The translations under genes were made by a program, and so were the position numbers. A DNA stretch of 64,000 nucleotides from Oreohelix idahoensis. Taxonomy: Eukaryota > Mollusca > Gastropoda > Stylommatophora > Oreohelicidae. The notes beneath the pieces were generated by a model. That model worked only from the letters and a program-made list of their open reading frames with translations. It was not told the origin of the DNA and did not search any database. The stretch's first letter is position 1. Each line of letters starts with the position of its first letter. This document shows, one piece after another, positions 13,731 to 25,345 of the stretch. The DNA lies in assembly GCA_024509875.1 (NCBI GenBank), contig JAMPIV010012173.1:96001-160000 (forward strand). The letters run 5' to 3'.

Positions 13731-14665
13731 CAAGGGGCTTGACATAAGTCTTGGGCCTGACCATGAAGGAGTCACAGGAGGAAGATGAAACTTGGCACAT
13801 TTAAAGTTCATCATATTTTCGCTGAATGTGTGAAGTACGCGTTAGTTTCTTCAATGGGTTTTCCCGCTACGGTGCATGGCGCAATGTACCCTATTGAACG
13901 GATCTGCTGCTCCAAAGATTTGACAAAACAATAGAAAAGAAGGAGGCCAGAGCTGTGATAAATTTTCTGATGTTTCAAGGAAAAACACCTACAGAAATAC
14001 ACAGGGAGATGGAACCAGTGTTTCGTGATTCTTGTCCTTCAAATACTTCGGTAAAATCTGGTGTCAACAGTTTAAGTGCGGCCGCTCAAATGTTGCTGAT
14101 CTGCCAAGATCTGATAGACCAGCCTCAGAGTGCAACGATAAAAATGCAACAAGCGAGAAGAAAATCATTGACCAGGATCGAAAAATGACAATTGTGGAGA
14201 TAGCTAGTACAGTAAAACTGAATGAAAGAACAGTTTATAGAATTTTATACAGCAAGAAAGTTGTGACCAGGAAACGAGGGATAACGCGCACTCAAAATCT
14301 TCCTGTGCTGCAAGACAAAGCGCCCTCTCACAAAGCACGGCTTGTGCAGCTAGCAGCCAACGATTTGAATATTGAAATTCTTCCATTGGCTCCATCATAC
14401 TTTTTTCTATTCCCAAATCTTAAAAAACAGCTAAAAGGAAATCATTTTGACAGCGATGAAGAAGTTATACTGGCATGTGATGACTGGTTTAGTCTGAAAA
14501 ATAGGGTGTTCTACTCCCAAGGTCTTTTCAAGGTCAAGCAGTAATGGCAGAAGTGTGTCAATTTAGACGGTGGCTATATTGAAAAGGAATAAACACTATA
14601 CCAAATTTCAGCTCTCTGTGACATGTCCTTCATGGTCAGGCCCAAGACTTATGTCAAGCCCCTTG
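13731..14665 (+). mobile_element. mariner DNA transposon, copy 2 (internally deleted, 935 bp)
   Basis: Same terminal inverted repeats as copy 1 (CAAGGGGCTTGACATAAGTC) with flanking TA at 13729-13730 and 14666-14667, but in the opposite orientation and about 385 bp shorter. The missing part includes the middle of the transposase gene. It can only have moved with help from an intact copy. Confidence 0.95.
13931..14592 (+). pseudogene. mariner transposase with internal deletion
   Basis: The start codon of copy 1 is ATA here (13931-13933). The helix-turn-helix part is split over two frames (13955-14188 and 14032-14249). The coding text then jumps from the VYRIL segment directly to KKVVTRKRG at about 14257, so the first catalytic Asp block (DETW) is gone. 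The second Asp (LQDKAPSHK) is kept here, unlike in copy 1. The PPYSPDL stretch is shortened, and a TAA near 14542 replaces an Arg codon before the final GGYIEKE end. Confidence 0.92.
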
Positions 14666-14667
14666 TA

Positions 14668-16740
14668 GTCATAAAGTCAATGAATTGCTACAAGAATGAT
14701 AGACCCATTGGTACGATCTTTTCCCTCGATGTATAGCCCACAGTCCTGTTAGAAGAAAAGTGATAGCTCCAAAGAGTCACGGATACATATGCTTTAGTCT
14801 AAGATTTCCCTTTAAAGGTATGAACAGACTTTGATACTCTAATCTATCCTAAAGAAAATATTGTTAGCAACAAAAACCTTGCATAAAGAAATTTAAGACA
14901 GCAAAATGGGTGCCAAAATACAACAATAAAGGAATCACTCGGTCCTGCATTCACTCTATTCAGTCAGCCATGATCACTAGCTTGCATTCGTACTTACAGC
15001 TTTGGTAGCAACTTCTGGAAAAACAATTTTTAGGACATGCACATACAGAATCTCCAGTGGTAGTCTTGGCCAAGGGAACCCCAGTCCCGCAAAGATAGGT
15101 TGAATCCACTACTTCAGGGAACGTTTCCTTGGTTATTCTTATTTTAGGATATCTGGTTCTGTCACATTAAAATTGTCCAGGCACGAACGTTAACAGCGAG
15201 CAAAGTGTCAATAGCTTAGATTTCTAGTAACTAGGAATGTCAGGTCGGTGCCTTCTCGCAGTATAGGACTTTATTTGGTCACACCACAACTAGTCAGAAC
15301 TCCGTCGGAATGTTACTGATAGTAATATTTTACTTGCCACAAGGGCTGAAATGTACTTGAGTTTTTTCTCAGGAAGAATTAAATCTGGCTCGATGGGCCC
15401 GTTACGTCATCTAATCTTAAAGTTCATGTAATGGGTACTCTGTCGTTCTGGATGCCAACGCAATGCCAGACAGGTTTTACTTTATACACCCAAGTCTTTA
15501 AGAAAAAAATGTTTTTGTTCTTCACAGATATTTCTCAGTACTAAAACGCTGGTAGAGTTGGGCTACCCCAGTTTCACTGAATAAAGAGAAAACAACATAT
15601 ACAATACTTATACATACTATTCCTCGGTTATAACTTACATTATAAACTGCAAGCGTAGAGCTGGTCTTATCGTTTAAATCTCCCATGAAATAAGTTATAT
15701 TTCTAAAATCAGTCATCATGAATTAGAAATACATACGTATTTCGTCAATACTCAATGATGAATCGGTACAGTTTTAAGTTAGTTTAAAATATTCTCGATT
15801 GATTATTAGCAGTTTAATAAAATTTATTTATAGCTGCATGAGTTAAGCTAGAAATTATAATTTATTTTGCTATCCACTGAAACACGTCAGCTAGAGAATA
15901 TAACAGACTTACAATTGAATTACTTCTGCACAGAAATCTAACTAGTAAAATGAAATAAGCGGTTATCACTGACTCACTCAATACTGCTAGATATATATAA
16001 CATTTACCTCCAAGCAGAACTACAGACTAACACCACGAACTAGAATCATTCAATATAAGGGTATTCCAGAACTCGGCAAAAATGTCGAGAAACTAGGACT
16101 TCGCAATACACAAGAGATTTCCTAGCACTAACGATCTGTCTACTGCAACTGGAGAATGACTGAATGAAATCAAGTCCAAACTGCGGGGTAGATATATGAA
16201 AAAGACAAAGGATCCCACGCAATTACGAAAACCCGAAATAGCGCCGGTCTCTCTCTCTCTCCCCTCTCTCTCTCTTAACACTTCACATTAACTTAGACGC
16301 TGGCCATAACTGCCAAAACGCGTCTTCACACCTACTACGACATGTCTCATTTCTGAGCGATGCAGATTGGCGCCTTCCACACCTCACGCTGAGAATCTAG
16401 CCGAAGAAAAACTCGTGTCAGATGAAAATGTAGACACATGTCTGCTCTCTATGTCTGACGAGACGAATTCTCACTCTATTTCGTTCACATCCAGGGACTG
16501 ACATATTACGCAATAAAATGCGTTACTAGTATGATAAAAGAAACGGCAAAAGTCAGAATGGGAAGTAATATTTTGTCGCAAACGAACGAATGCGAAAAAC
16601 AGGAAAAGTATAAAAGAGCAATAATAAAGTAGAGGACACGGGTAGAAAGAAAAGAATATAGAAAATTTATTGATCATAAATCTCTATGCGACAAGTATCT
16701 GCTACAGGACTACATCTACCATAACTTTTTATGTATGCAT
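14668..16740. other. 2-kb stretch without recognised genes
   Basis: No coding motif recognised. A (TC)n run lies at about 16248-16275. The short minus-strand frames at 15522-15719, 16093-16281 and 16471-16677 have no familiar domain. Confidence 0.5.
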
Positions 16741-16916
16741 GTACTGATACTTGGTATTTTGAATACTGATACTTGGTATTTTGAATACTGATACTTGGTA
16801 GTTTGAATACTGATACTTGGTAGTTTGAATACTGATACTTGGTAGTTTGAATACTGATACTTGGTAGTTTGAATACTGATACTTGGTAGTTTGAATACTG
16901 ATACTTGGTGGTTTGA
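16741..16916. repeat. 22-bp minisatellite, 8 copies
   Basis: Eight head-to-tail copies of a 22-base unit beginning TACTGATACTTGGTA. The first two read GGTATTTT, the next five GGTAGTTT and the last GGTGGTTT, so variants sit in blocks. Because 22 is not a multiple of three, all three minus-strand frames stay open through it. The resulting overlapping open frames (16667-16992) are a by-product. Confidence 0.97.
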
Positions 16917-17246
16917 AACATGTACATGCAAAGTGTATCAGTGGATTAGTGTCTTTGGAACCGAGGCAATGTGAAGCCAGTTTTAGGTACATAAGTCAAG
17001 AACAGTTCAGTTATAGGATTGTACAGGATTTTGAAGCTTCTATGTTTAAAGAATAACAAGAATATTAAATTATTGGAGATATTGGATTTTTTGCATTGTA
17101 GTTAATTCTAACCTCCTACTTGATATATAGCATTTAATGTTTCACATCATTGTTGTATTTAATATTAATTTTTAATAGACCCACACCAAAATATGTCAAT
17201 GTATCTTATGGAGAATAAAGATTTTGATATCTGTATATGTATGTGG
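16917..17246. other. Short unannotated spacer
   Basis: AT-rich, no recognised feature. Confidence 0.5.
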
Positions 17247-17440
17247 GAGTGCACTGGCTTCCTAGCTCGGTGGTCCATGGTTCGATCCCCAGTGGAGGTG
17301 GGATTTTTTAGACCTCAAACGACTCCGGGGTCGACCCAGCCTCATGAATTGGGTACCAGAGCAACTCTGGGAAGGTTAAGGCGGCCGGCGTGTTGCTGGC
17401 CACATCACCTTTAGTGTGCTGAATGTCAAGAAAATATGGG
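17247..17440 (+). mobile_element. tRNA-derived SINE, family 2, copy 2 (5'-truncated)
   Basis: It starts inside the tRNA-like head (GTGCACTGGCTTCCTAGCTC), keeps the B box GGTTCGATCCC and the body words GGGTCGACCCAGCC and GGGAAGGTTAAGGCGG, and continues further 3' than copy 1 (to about GGGCCTAAAACC). Confidence 0.85.
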
Positions 17441-17852
17441 CCTAAAACCATATTCTCAGTATGCCTTCAATGAGCGTGTAACGGTTTCCTTTACCTTTTT
17501 ATGTTTTTTTAATTTGTATGTTTTTTTAATTGACATGAAAACTGTCGATGTAAAAAAGAATAAAAGTAATCACGTACTCATTTACAGCTTGGTAGATTGT
17601 GGTGTAATGCTACCAGGTTTCATTCCGGGAATCCTGTAAGTTTTCCACGACATGCACACACTTTAACCAGTCTGCCAGTGCATGATTTGTATCTTTATAA
17701 GTGTTTGGTATGTGTTTTATTTATGTACTTGTATATGTCTGTGTTTGCTTGTTTGTGATGAAAAGATGTATGGCTGGATGTTGACTATTGAAAAGTTGTG
17801 TGTACAGACATAACCATGTACATTATTCTTAGTCTTTGATTTTCAGCTCTAT
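17441..17852. other. Unannotated spacer
   Basis: AT-rich; may include eroded hAT sequence upstream of the recognisable C-terminus. No motif identified. Confidence 0.4.
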
Positions 17853-18441
17853 GTGCAGCATGTCTTTATGTCATTAAACGTAATTGGGACGAGAAGTGAG
17901 GAGAAGTTGCTGGCGTTGGTCAGGGCACATCCTGAGAAAAAACAAGTGATAGCTTTACACGGCAATCCTTTTTCTGGAATCCTTAGACTAAGTAGAGCGT
18001 GGTTTCAGCGCGGTTGTCCAAATTTTTTCGAAGCAGAGAAACAGACTGCAGATGAACGTGGGGATCTGAGACTCCTTATAAGTAACTTTCATTGTGATGT
18101 TGAGAAGCTGATATCACTACCCCAGGCACATCCATCTCACTGAAGTTAAAAAGAAGTAAGTTTGTTACTAATTTACTCTCGCATACTGCTGTTTGTTATA
18201 CTGGATTAAGTAATTAAGTTTGTCCTTTTTAAATTAAGTTAATAAATAAGTGCATCTGTAGCTTTATATTAGAATGTGATAAATAGAGCAATTAGTTGTT
18301 ACTGTATTAGCAGTTGCTCTTATTTTTCACTCTTTACATGTTTTTTAATGTACTGTGGGGAAATGTGGGGGGGGGGGGCGCTGGGAACATGCCATGGGAG
18401 CAAAAGGGGCGGTGACCCGAACAAGTTTTGGAAACACTGCC
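17853..18441 (+). pseudogene. hAT-like transposon 3' end with transposase C-terminus
   Basis: The open frame 17853-18143 ends GDLRLLISNFHCDVEKL...QAHPSH and a stop. This matches the style of the extreme C-terminus of ZBED5/FAM200-like hAT transposases. An overlapping frame at about 18036 reads RNRLQMNV, also typical just before that end, so a frameshift lies there. About 300 bases downstream, 18420-18441 read toward the minus strand begins CAGTGTTTCCAAAACTTGTT, the usual form of a hAT terminal inverted repeat. The left end and the dimerisation core upstream were not identified. The G11 run at about 18369 is within the 3' non-coding part. Confidence 0.5.
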
Positions 18442-18943
18442 TTAGAGCAAGAGAAATAGAAAGAGACCAAACAACACAGGGAGACGAGAATTGGAGACAG
18501 ACGAGAATGGGGTGAAGAAGAAACTCTTTCATATTTAATTATCATAACTTTATTTCCCGTCATTTTTAGAAAGTCGATATACATACTCAGTGGTGATAAC
18601 TGCTGCTCACTTTCAGTGATGTTACTGAAAACCAGTGGCATAACTACAGTATAAGAGGGTCTCAGGAACACATCAAATGGGGGTTCTCCTTATATACGAG
18701 CCAACAACTAAATTAATATACTGCAGGGAACGATCCCGATCTATGTGACGGAGGGAGGTGATAAAAAAATCATCTTCCAGGGATATTTCCAACTAGCCCT
18801 TTTCCATTTGCATTGGAAAGCACGGTGTCCACACGATTACACATATTTCTAATGCGTTCCAGTGACAATCTAGCTTACTAGGTATCTCTCATTCTTGAAC
18901 TGCATAAGAGAGGAATGCGATGTTTTTTGTTTTTTTTAACATT
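18442..18943. other. Unannotated spacer
   Basis: No recognised gene between the hAT-like end and the LINE tail. Confidence 0.45.
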
Positions 18944-19188
18944 CTTCTTCTTCTTCTTCGTACACTCTCAGACGTCCACTTGAATGTTTTCAAAGAAAGC
19001 AGTAGTCAGTTTGAGGCTATTTGAATCACCGTAAAGCTTTTCCACGAAAGGAGCTGGCGTCGGCCATATGCACTTTCTCTGTACCGCATATAAGGGGCAA
19101 CTTTGAAGCAGATGTTCAGCAGTCATTTTATCAGTGCCACAGTTACACTGATCGGTAGTTCCTATCTTTAGCTTGTTGAACAGATGGT
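18944..19188 (-). pseudogene. RNase-H LINE relic I, 3' end (split by element A)
   Basis: Minus-strand C-terminus of a LINE polyprotein: LFNKLKIGTTD, the zinc-like motif CNCG...TAEHLLQSCPLY, then VEKLYGD and the stop, followed by a GAA-rich 3' tail (top-strand CTTCTTCTTCTTCTTCG at 18945-18960). The coding sequence stops at the border of LTR element A and resumes in frame beyond it at 35281. The relic is therefore older than element A. Nothing 5' of RNase H is present in the window. Confidence 0.9.
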
Positions 19189-20596
<1,408 letters not shown>

Positions 20597-20597
20597 C

Positions 20598-20617
20598 TGG
20601 GGGCTCGTTCCTGGGAT
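20598..20617 (+). other. Primer-binding site of element A (tRNA-Pro-like)
   Basis: One base after the LTR lies TGGGGGCTCGTTCCTGGGAT. Its first 11 bases match the complement of the 3' end of tRNA-Pro as used by many LTR elements. The rest differs by small changes. The same type of site occurs in element C. Confidence 0.8.
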
Positions 20618-20883
20618 ATTTCTGTATATCTTGAGCCATACTTAGTCTATTCATCTTCTACTAACTCTATCTTGTGCCACCCATAGATAACTAAAGAAAC
20701 AAATTTTTGAGAAAATTCTATAATAGGATTTTGTATTGTTTTCTTAAGAGGAGTACCATTTAGTACTCAGTAAATAGTTGATGCTCACAAAGTTGCACGG
20801 AAATTATTTGTTCATTTAAATTAATTAAGTTTAATTATAATATTTGGATATAGTAAATTTACATACCCTATCTAAGTAACGCA

Positions 20884-22190
20884 ATGGCTGATCTAGTGAA
20901 GTTCAGAACTGCGATCATGCAGATGGGTAACGAATTAAATATGACAGGTGAGGCTCTTACTCAGTATGTCACAACAGAAGTGGACAAACACATGGATAAG
21001 GAAGAAATAAAATTGCAAGTAGAAGCGGAAATAGAAGCCAAAAGACTGGAAGCTGAGAGAGAAGACAAAAGACGGAAAGCTGAGAGAGAAACCAAAAGAT
21101 TAGAAATTGAAGCCAAGAAATGGGAGGCTAAAAATGAGGCAAAGAAATTGAAGCTGAGGAAAGGAAATTACAAGCAGAGAGAGACCATCAGTTGAGGTTA
21201 AAAGAGCTTGAAATTCAGGCAAATACTGGCAATCATGGTGGTAACTGACCTCACTCTGAGAGTAGCTCCAGCCAGAGCACCTCAAGTGGAGCCATGAATT
21301 TTCATCTGGACCCATTTGTTGAGAAAGAAGATGCCATTGAGTCGTACCTGGATAGATATGAAAGACTTGCCACTACCTATGGCTTAGGGAAAGAAAAGTG
21401 GAGTCTTAAACTATCTCAGGGATTGAGAGGTGTTGCCTACGATGTATATTTGAAGCTCTCAAGAGATGACCAGGAAGATTATGAAGTCCTGAAGCAGGCA
21501 CTGCTTGTGAGATATGAAAAAAACTCAGAATCATATAGAAAGAAATTCCGAACAGCTAAACTTCTTCCAGGAGAAAACTATCACCAATTCTCTGCTAGAT
21601 TAGAAACCTATTTGGAAAAATGGAGTAGTTTAGGAAAGAATCAGGATCTGAAAGAAATGATAATGATGGAGCAAGTGAAAGAGTCCATGCCTCAAGAAAT
21701 GAGGAAGTTTATCATTCTTCTTCTTCTCCGTACACTCTCAGACGTCCACTTGAATATTCTCAAAGAAAGCAGTAGTCAGTTTGAGGCTATTTGAATCCCC
21801 GTAAAGGAGCAGAGAGATTGGAAGATATTGTGACGGTTGCTGAAAGATATCAAGCAGCTCAGGCAGAATTATTAGGAAATAGGAAGAAGCAGGGTGAAAA
21901 CTTCCAATCACCACAAAACTATTCCAAATATGAACAAAAGGACCATACCACAAGGAACAAACAAAGATTTGACCAAAAGGACAAAAACCCTCTAAGATCG
22001 AATAAGACACCTTACCGGAAGGAAGGAAAGTGGTGTAAAACTTGTCTAACGAGTAACCACAATACTGCAGACTGCAGAAGGAAGAACCCTCCTTATAACG
22101 CTGCTTGTCTCACAACAGGGAACAAGGGAAGGAAGGAACTGGCAGTTAGTCAGAATGACCTCCATCACCCCCTGTCTGTGAGGAAGTGAT
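20884..22190 (+). pseudogene. Gag of element A, broken
   Basis: Structural protein that packages element RNA in cytoplasmic particles. The start MADLVKFRTAIM (20884) matches element C's MADAAKIRTSLM. A charged coiled coil follows (about residues 35-100). A frameshift near 21150 and a TGA near 21247 precede the capsid part (from MNFHLDPF at 21294; LKLSQGLRG, ALLVRYEK, SYRKKFR, MMEQVKESMP), which resembles the SCAN domain. A 93-bp LINE fragment interrupts the capsid at 21714. The chain resumes at AERLEDIV and reaches a CCHC knuckle (CKTCLTSNHNTADC, about 22042-22077). The stop at 22188 overlaps the start of the protease frame. Confidence 0.88.
21714..21806 (-). mobile_element. 93-bp LINE 3'-end fragment inside Gag of element A
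   Basis: Nearly identical to 18948-19045 (same GAA-rich tail and the codons before the LINE stop), inserted antisense to gag. It supplies stop codons that truncate Gag. No clear target duplication is visible, and a few capsid codons seem lost at the site. Confidence 0.88.
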
Positions 22191-22461
22191 AAGTAATGGC
22201 ACTAAAATTCAGTGCTTATATGATTCCGGATTGGAATTCGACTCAGTCGTGAGTGCTACCCTAGTGCACCCTGATCAACGTACCACAGAAACAGTGGACA
22301 TACAAGGGGCAATGCAGGGAACCGGCACCATGACACTTCCCATAGCAAGGATCAACGTGAGAACTCGCTATGTGGAAGGAGTGATCCGAGCAGCAGTGAG
22401 TGATGATCTTATATACCCGCTGGTAATAGGATGTAAATATGTCTTTTTGGTGACCCAATAA
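22186..22461 (+). pseudogene. Aspartic protease region of element A
   Basis: A retropepsin-like segment. The active-site word is LYDSG (about residue 12 of this frame), followed by SATLVHP, VDIQGAM and VIGCKYVFL, matching element C's LYDTG segment. In family members this enzyme cleaves Gag-Pol in the particle. It is in a different frame from the preceding Gag and the following integrase part, so the element cannot make one polyprotein. Confidence 0.8.
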
Positions 22462-22472
22462 AACCTGTTGTC

Positions 22473-23248
22473 ATGGCAGCAAACCATACCAGGTCGAGCA
22501 CCAAAAAGGAGGAGGGAGATCCAATAAACATTTATCATATAAAGATGAAAAAGGATCAAACAGCAGACAGCACATTGAAGCCTTGTTTTGGCAAATTGCC
22601 AAAGGCCCATAACCCTCCAGAGAAAGGAGACTACTATATGGAAAATGGCCTACTCTACAGACAAGCTGGAAAAGGACCTAAAGGGCATGGACAGCTGGTA
22701 GTGCCAAATCTCTACAGGGAGGAAATTATGGAGCAAGAGCATGCTACATCAGGCAGTGGTCACAGAGGAAAAGGGTCACTGGTCAAAATATAGCATTGCG
22801 ATATTACTGGCTAGGAATAATTGAAGACATAAGTTGGTATATGAAATCCTGTTCAGAATGTAACCAGGTAACCTCATTCAGAAGCGTAGACCAGTTACAG
22901 GACCTAGGGAAGCATTGTTGCGGACGTAGGCCCACCAAGAAAACACACAAGAGAAAACAACAAGTAGATGCAGTGATAAAGAGAAAACAAAATCATCACA
23001 CGTCTACTGTTACACCAGTAACCATGGCAACTCTTCGTATTGTACAGAGAGTGGACGAGAGACATCCCACCCCGACTAGATATTTGTCAGAACACCATGG
23101 CCTGGATCATTTGGAAAATTTGGTTAGTCAGCAACCAGTATTAAAAAAGTGGCAGAAACAAACCCGAACCATAGGAGGTAGGAACCCGGGCTGTACCAAA
23201 CAGTTGATGGAGACAGGCCCCACTTCGGTATACTGCCCCTTACAATAG
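22473..23248 (+). pseudogene. Integrase N-terminus of element A, core missing
   Basis: The frame 22473-22793 gives LPKAHNPPEKGDYY and GLLYRQAGKGP, the lead-in to the integrase zinc finger. After a frameshift at about 22785 come LRYYWLG and CSECNQV (22796-22870), the C-x2-C half of the finger. The catalytic core with its three acidic residues is absent; the text changes at about 22890 to a basic linker (RRPTKKTHKRKQQ) that I cannot place. The zinc-finger remnant lies upstream of reverse transcriptase, as in B and D. That is the reason to class A with the integrase-first elements. Confidence 0.75.
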
Positions 23249-23339
23249 AAATAGGTGTGGGTCCGGCAACGTTGTTGTATTGCCGTCTCCATACACAGTC
23301 CACTGGAAGCATTGCTGCGGACATGGACTGAACACTAGC

Positions 23340-24177
23340 AAGCACAAGCACTCAAGGATGAGATTGACTATCTCTTAAAAGAGAAAATTATTTCAAAGTC
23401 TGAATCTCCCTATAGCTCAAGTGTGGTGCTATTAAGGAAGCCTAGTGGTGAACACAGGTTATGTATTTACTACAAGAAGCTATATGCTATCACAGAATCT
23501 CCGGTGGATCCATTACCTGACACCAACCAGCTGTTCTCTACACTGAGTAAGGCTAGGTATTTATCAAAGGTAGATCTAAGCAAGGGATACTACCAAATAC
23601 CAGTGAAACCAGAAGTTAGGAAAATGCTGGCATTTAGTACATCAGACGGACACTACGAGTTTAATGTAGTACCCTTTGGGCTGAAAAACGCTCCAAGTAT
23701 CTTTTCAAGAATGATGAGGAAATTGTTGGAACCTCTACAAAATCCCCATATCACTAACTTTATGGATGACATTCTTGTTGCTACAACCACATTTGAAGAG
23801 CATATAGTAGCGCTCTCCATGTCGTTTGACAGACTGAGAGCCACTGGATTGACTGCACGTCCAACCAAGTGCTATATCGGTTGTAAGGTGTTGGAATTCT
23901 TAGGTCACACTATTTCTACAGGTCATATGTCTCCTGACCCAAAGAATATAGAGAAGTTCAAGAAGGCACCCAGACCTCAAACGAAGAAAGATGTGAGATC
24001 ATTCGTGTCATTATGTGGGTTCTATCAGAAGTACATACCCCAATTTAACTCTCTGTGTGCACCATTAACCAACTTAACGAAGAAAGGACAGCCTGACAAA
24101 ATCCAATGGAATGCTGATTGTGAAAAAGCTTACACAGAGCTAAAAGCAAAACTCACCAGCAAACCAATCCTTACGCT
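23340..24177 (+). pseudogene. Reverse transcriptase of element A, 5' part
   Basis: From about 23350 the motifs run in order: EIDYLLKEKIISKSESPYSS, VVLLRKPSGEHRLC, KVDLSKGYYQIP with the first catalytic Asp, VPFGLKNAP, FMDDILV with the catalytic pair at about 23764, and GFYQKYIPQF. The box usually written DYRKLN reads YYKKLY. The frame ends at the border of element B after the word KPILTL and continues at 33338, so B has cut this gene in two. Confidence 0.93.
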
Positions 24178-25321
24178 TGTTGCTGTCATTTTCGACGGAG
24201 TCATCTGTCAAGTTATTTGCTTATGTTTGTATCATAAGTATAATTGTGTCTTTACCTGCGATGTCAGGTTGATTAGGGGTTGTCTTCCCTTGTTTATTCA
24301 TTCATTGTGTTTGACCTTTAGGGTCAGAGGTTGTCAGTTCGGGCGTAGGCCTATGGGAAGGTTTTTTAAGCGGGAGTGAGATATACTTCCGGGAAGCCGG
24401 GAGGTCCTGTTTTTCTGAAGGGACCAAGAGTCCATTGTTTTTCGGGGAGAATCTTCGAAGTAACTGCTATGGCAGTTTTCCCCAGTGAATCTCTGTGCGT
24501 CGGGATGACGACAGAATTCCTTGTGTAGTTCTGAGGATTCATTTACCAGGTAATACCGACCTTTATGCATTATTACGCTTTTCGGTGGCAGAACATGTAA
24601 AGGATTACCTAGGGTGAACAGCAGTTCACGGATCCGCCATTTCAGAACTTATATATTTGTGCTCGAGGTAGCCATCCAAGACTGTTAGTCTTATATTGTC
24701 CAGAAATCCAGTGACGAAGATATATTGTGGGAGCCGCAGATTGGCGGAACTTCTATCTACAATAAGTATTACTGCAGGGTTGATGATAACCTATTTAACA
24801 GAAGTACACGGCCGACGTCAGAACGAGGCCTGTGCTTTCGGCTATTATACTACAGCCTGATATGTGCAATTGGCGGGAGTGCCAAGTTGCACCTATGTGT
24901 CAAGGTAACTAAGGCATCTGACGCGTTTAGTCAGAGACGCCAAGGGCGACGCTACGAACTGTCATTATTGAAGAACTTTGCTATTGACCATGCACGTCTA
25001 TTCTGATGTTTACCTTTTTGAATGCCAAATGTATACCTATCGATGTCAGGTCAGCATGACCTTGTTACACTGACTGTTCCTGTTGATACTATGTGTGTTC
25101 CCGTCAATAAATGTCTTGAAACATGCCTGCAGTGTCAAAGCATCCTTGATTACTGCATGTGAGAGTATGGGTTGCAGGATCTACATCTATACGAGCCTAA
25201 ACACATTCGCGTCTTCATTCGCACCCACACTCAATTCATCATACGCTCGCACTACACATCTAACAACATGTATACTGTCTTGGGCCAGTGATCACCTCAA
25301 CAAGAAAAAAAGACAGTTACA
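24178..25321 (+). repeat. 5' LTR of element B
   Basis: Starts TGTTGCTGTC, ends CAGTTACA, with AATAAA at 25106-25111. The offset to the 3' LTR is a constant 8016 bases over its length. Confidence 0.96.
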
Positions 25322-25325
25322 TTTC

Positions 25326-25345
25326 TGGTGGACCAGTTACGTGGG
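25326..25345 (+). other. Primer-binding site of element B
   Basis: TGGTGGACCAG lies four bases after the LTR. Element D has the same 11 bases just after its LTR. The word is complementary to a tRNA 3' end of the form CTGGTCC-A-CCA. I cannot name the tRNA. Confidence 0.6.

Noticed and set aside
16093..16281. 62-codon minus-strand frame with an arginine/glutamate-rich start
   Set aside because: The start is translation of a (TC)n tract; no domain seen.
24178..25006. Identical 78- and 93-codon frames at 24.3-25.0 and 32.4-33.0 kb as a gene pair
   Set aside because: They lie within the two LTRs of element B and are duplicates only because the LTRs are.
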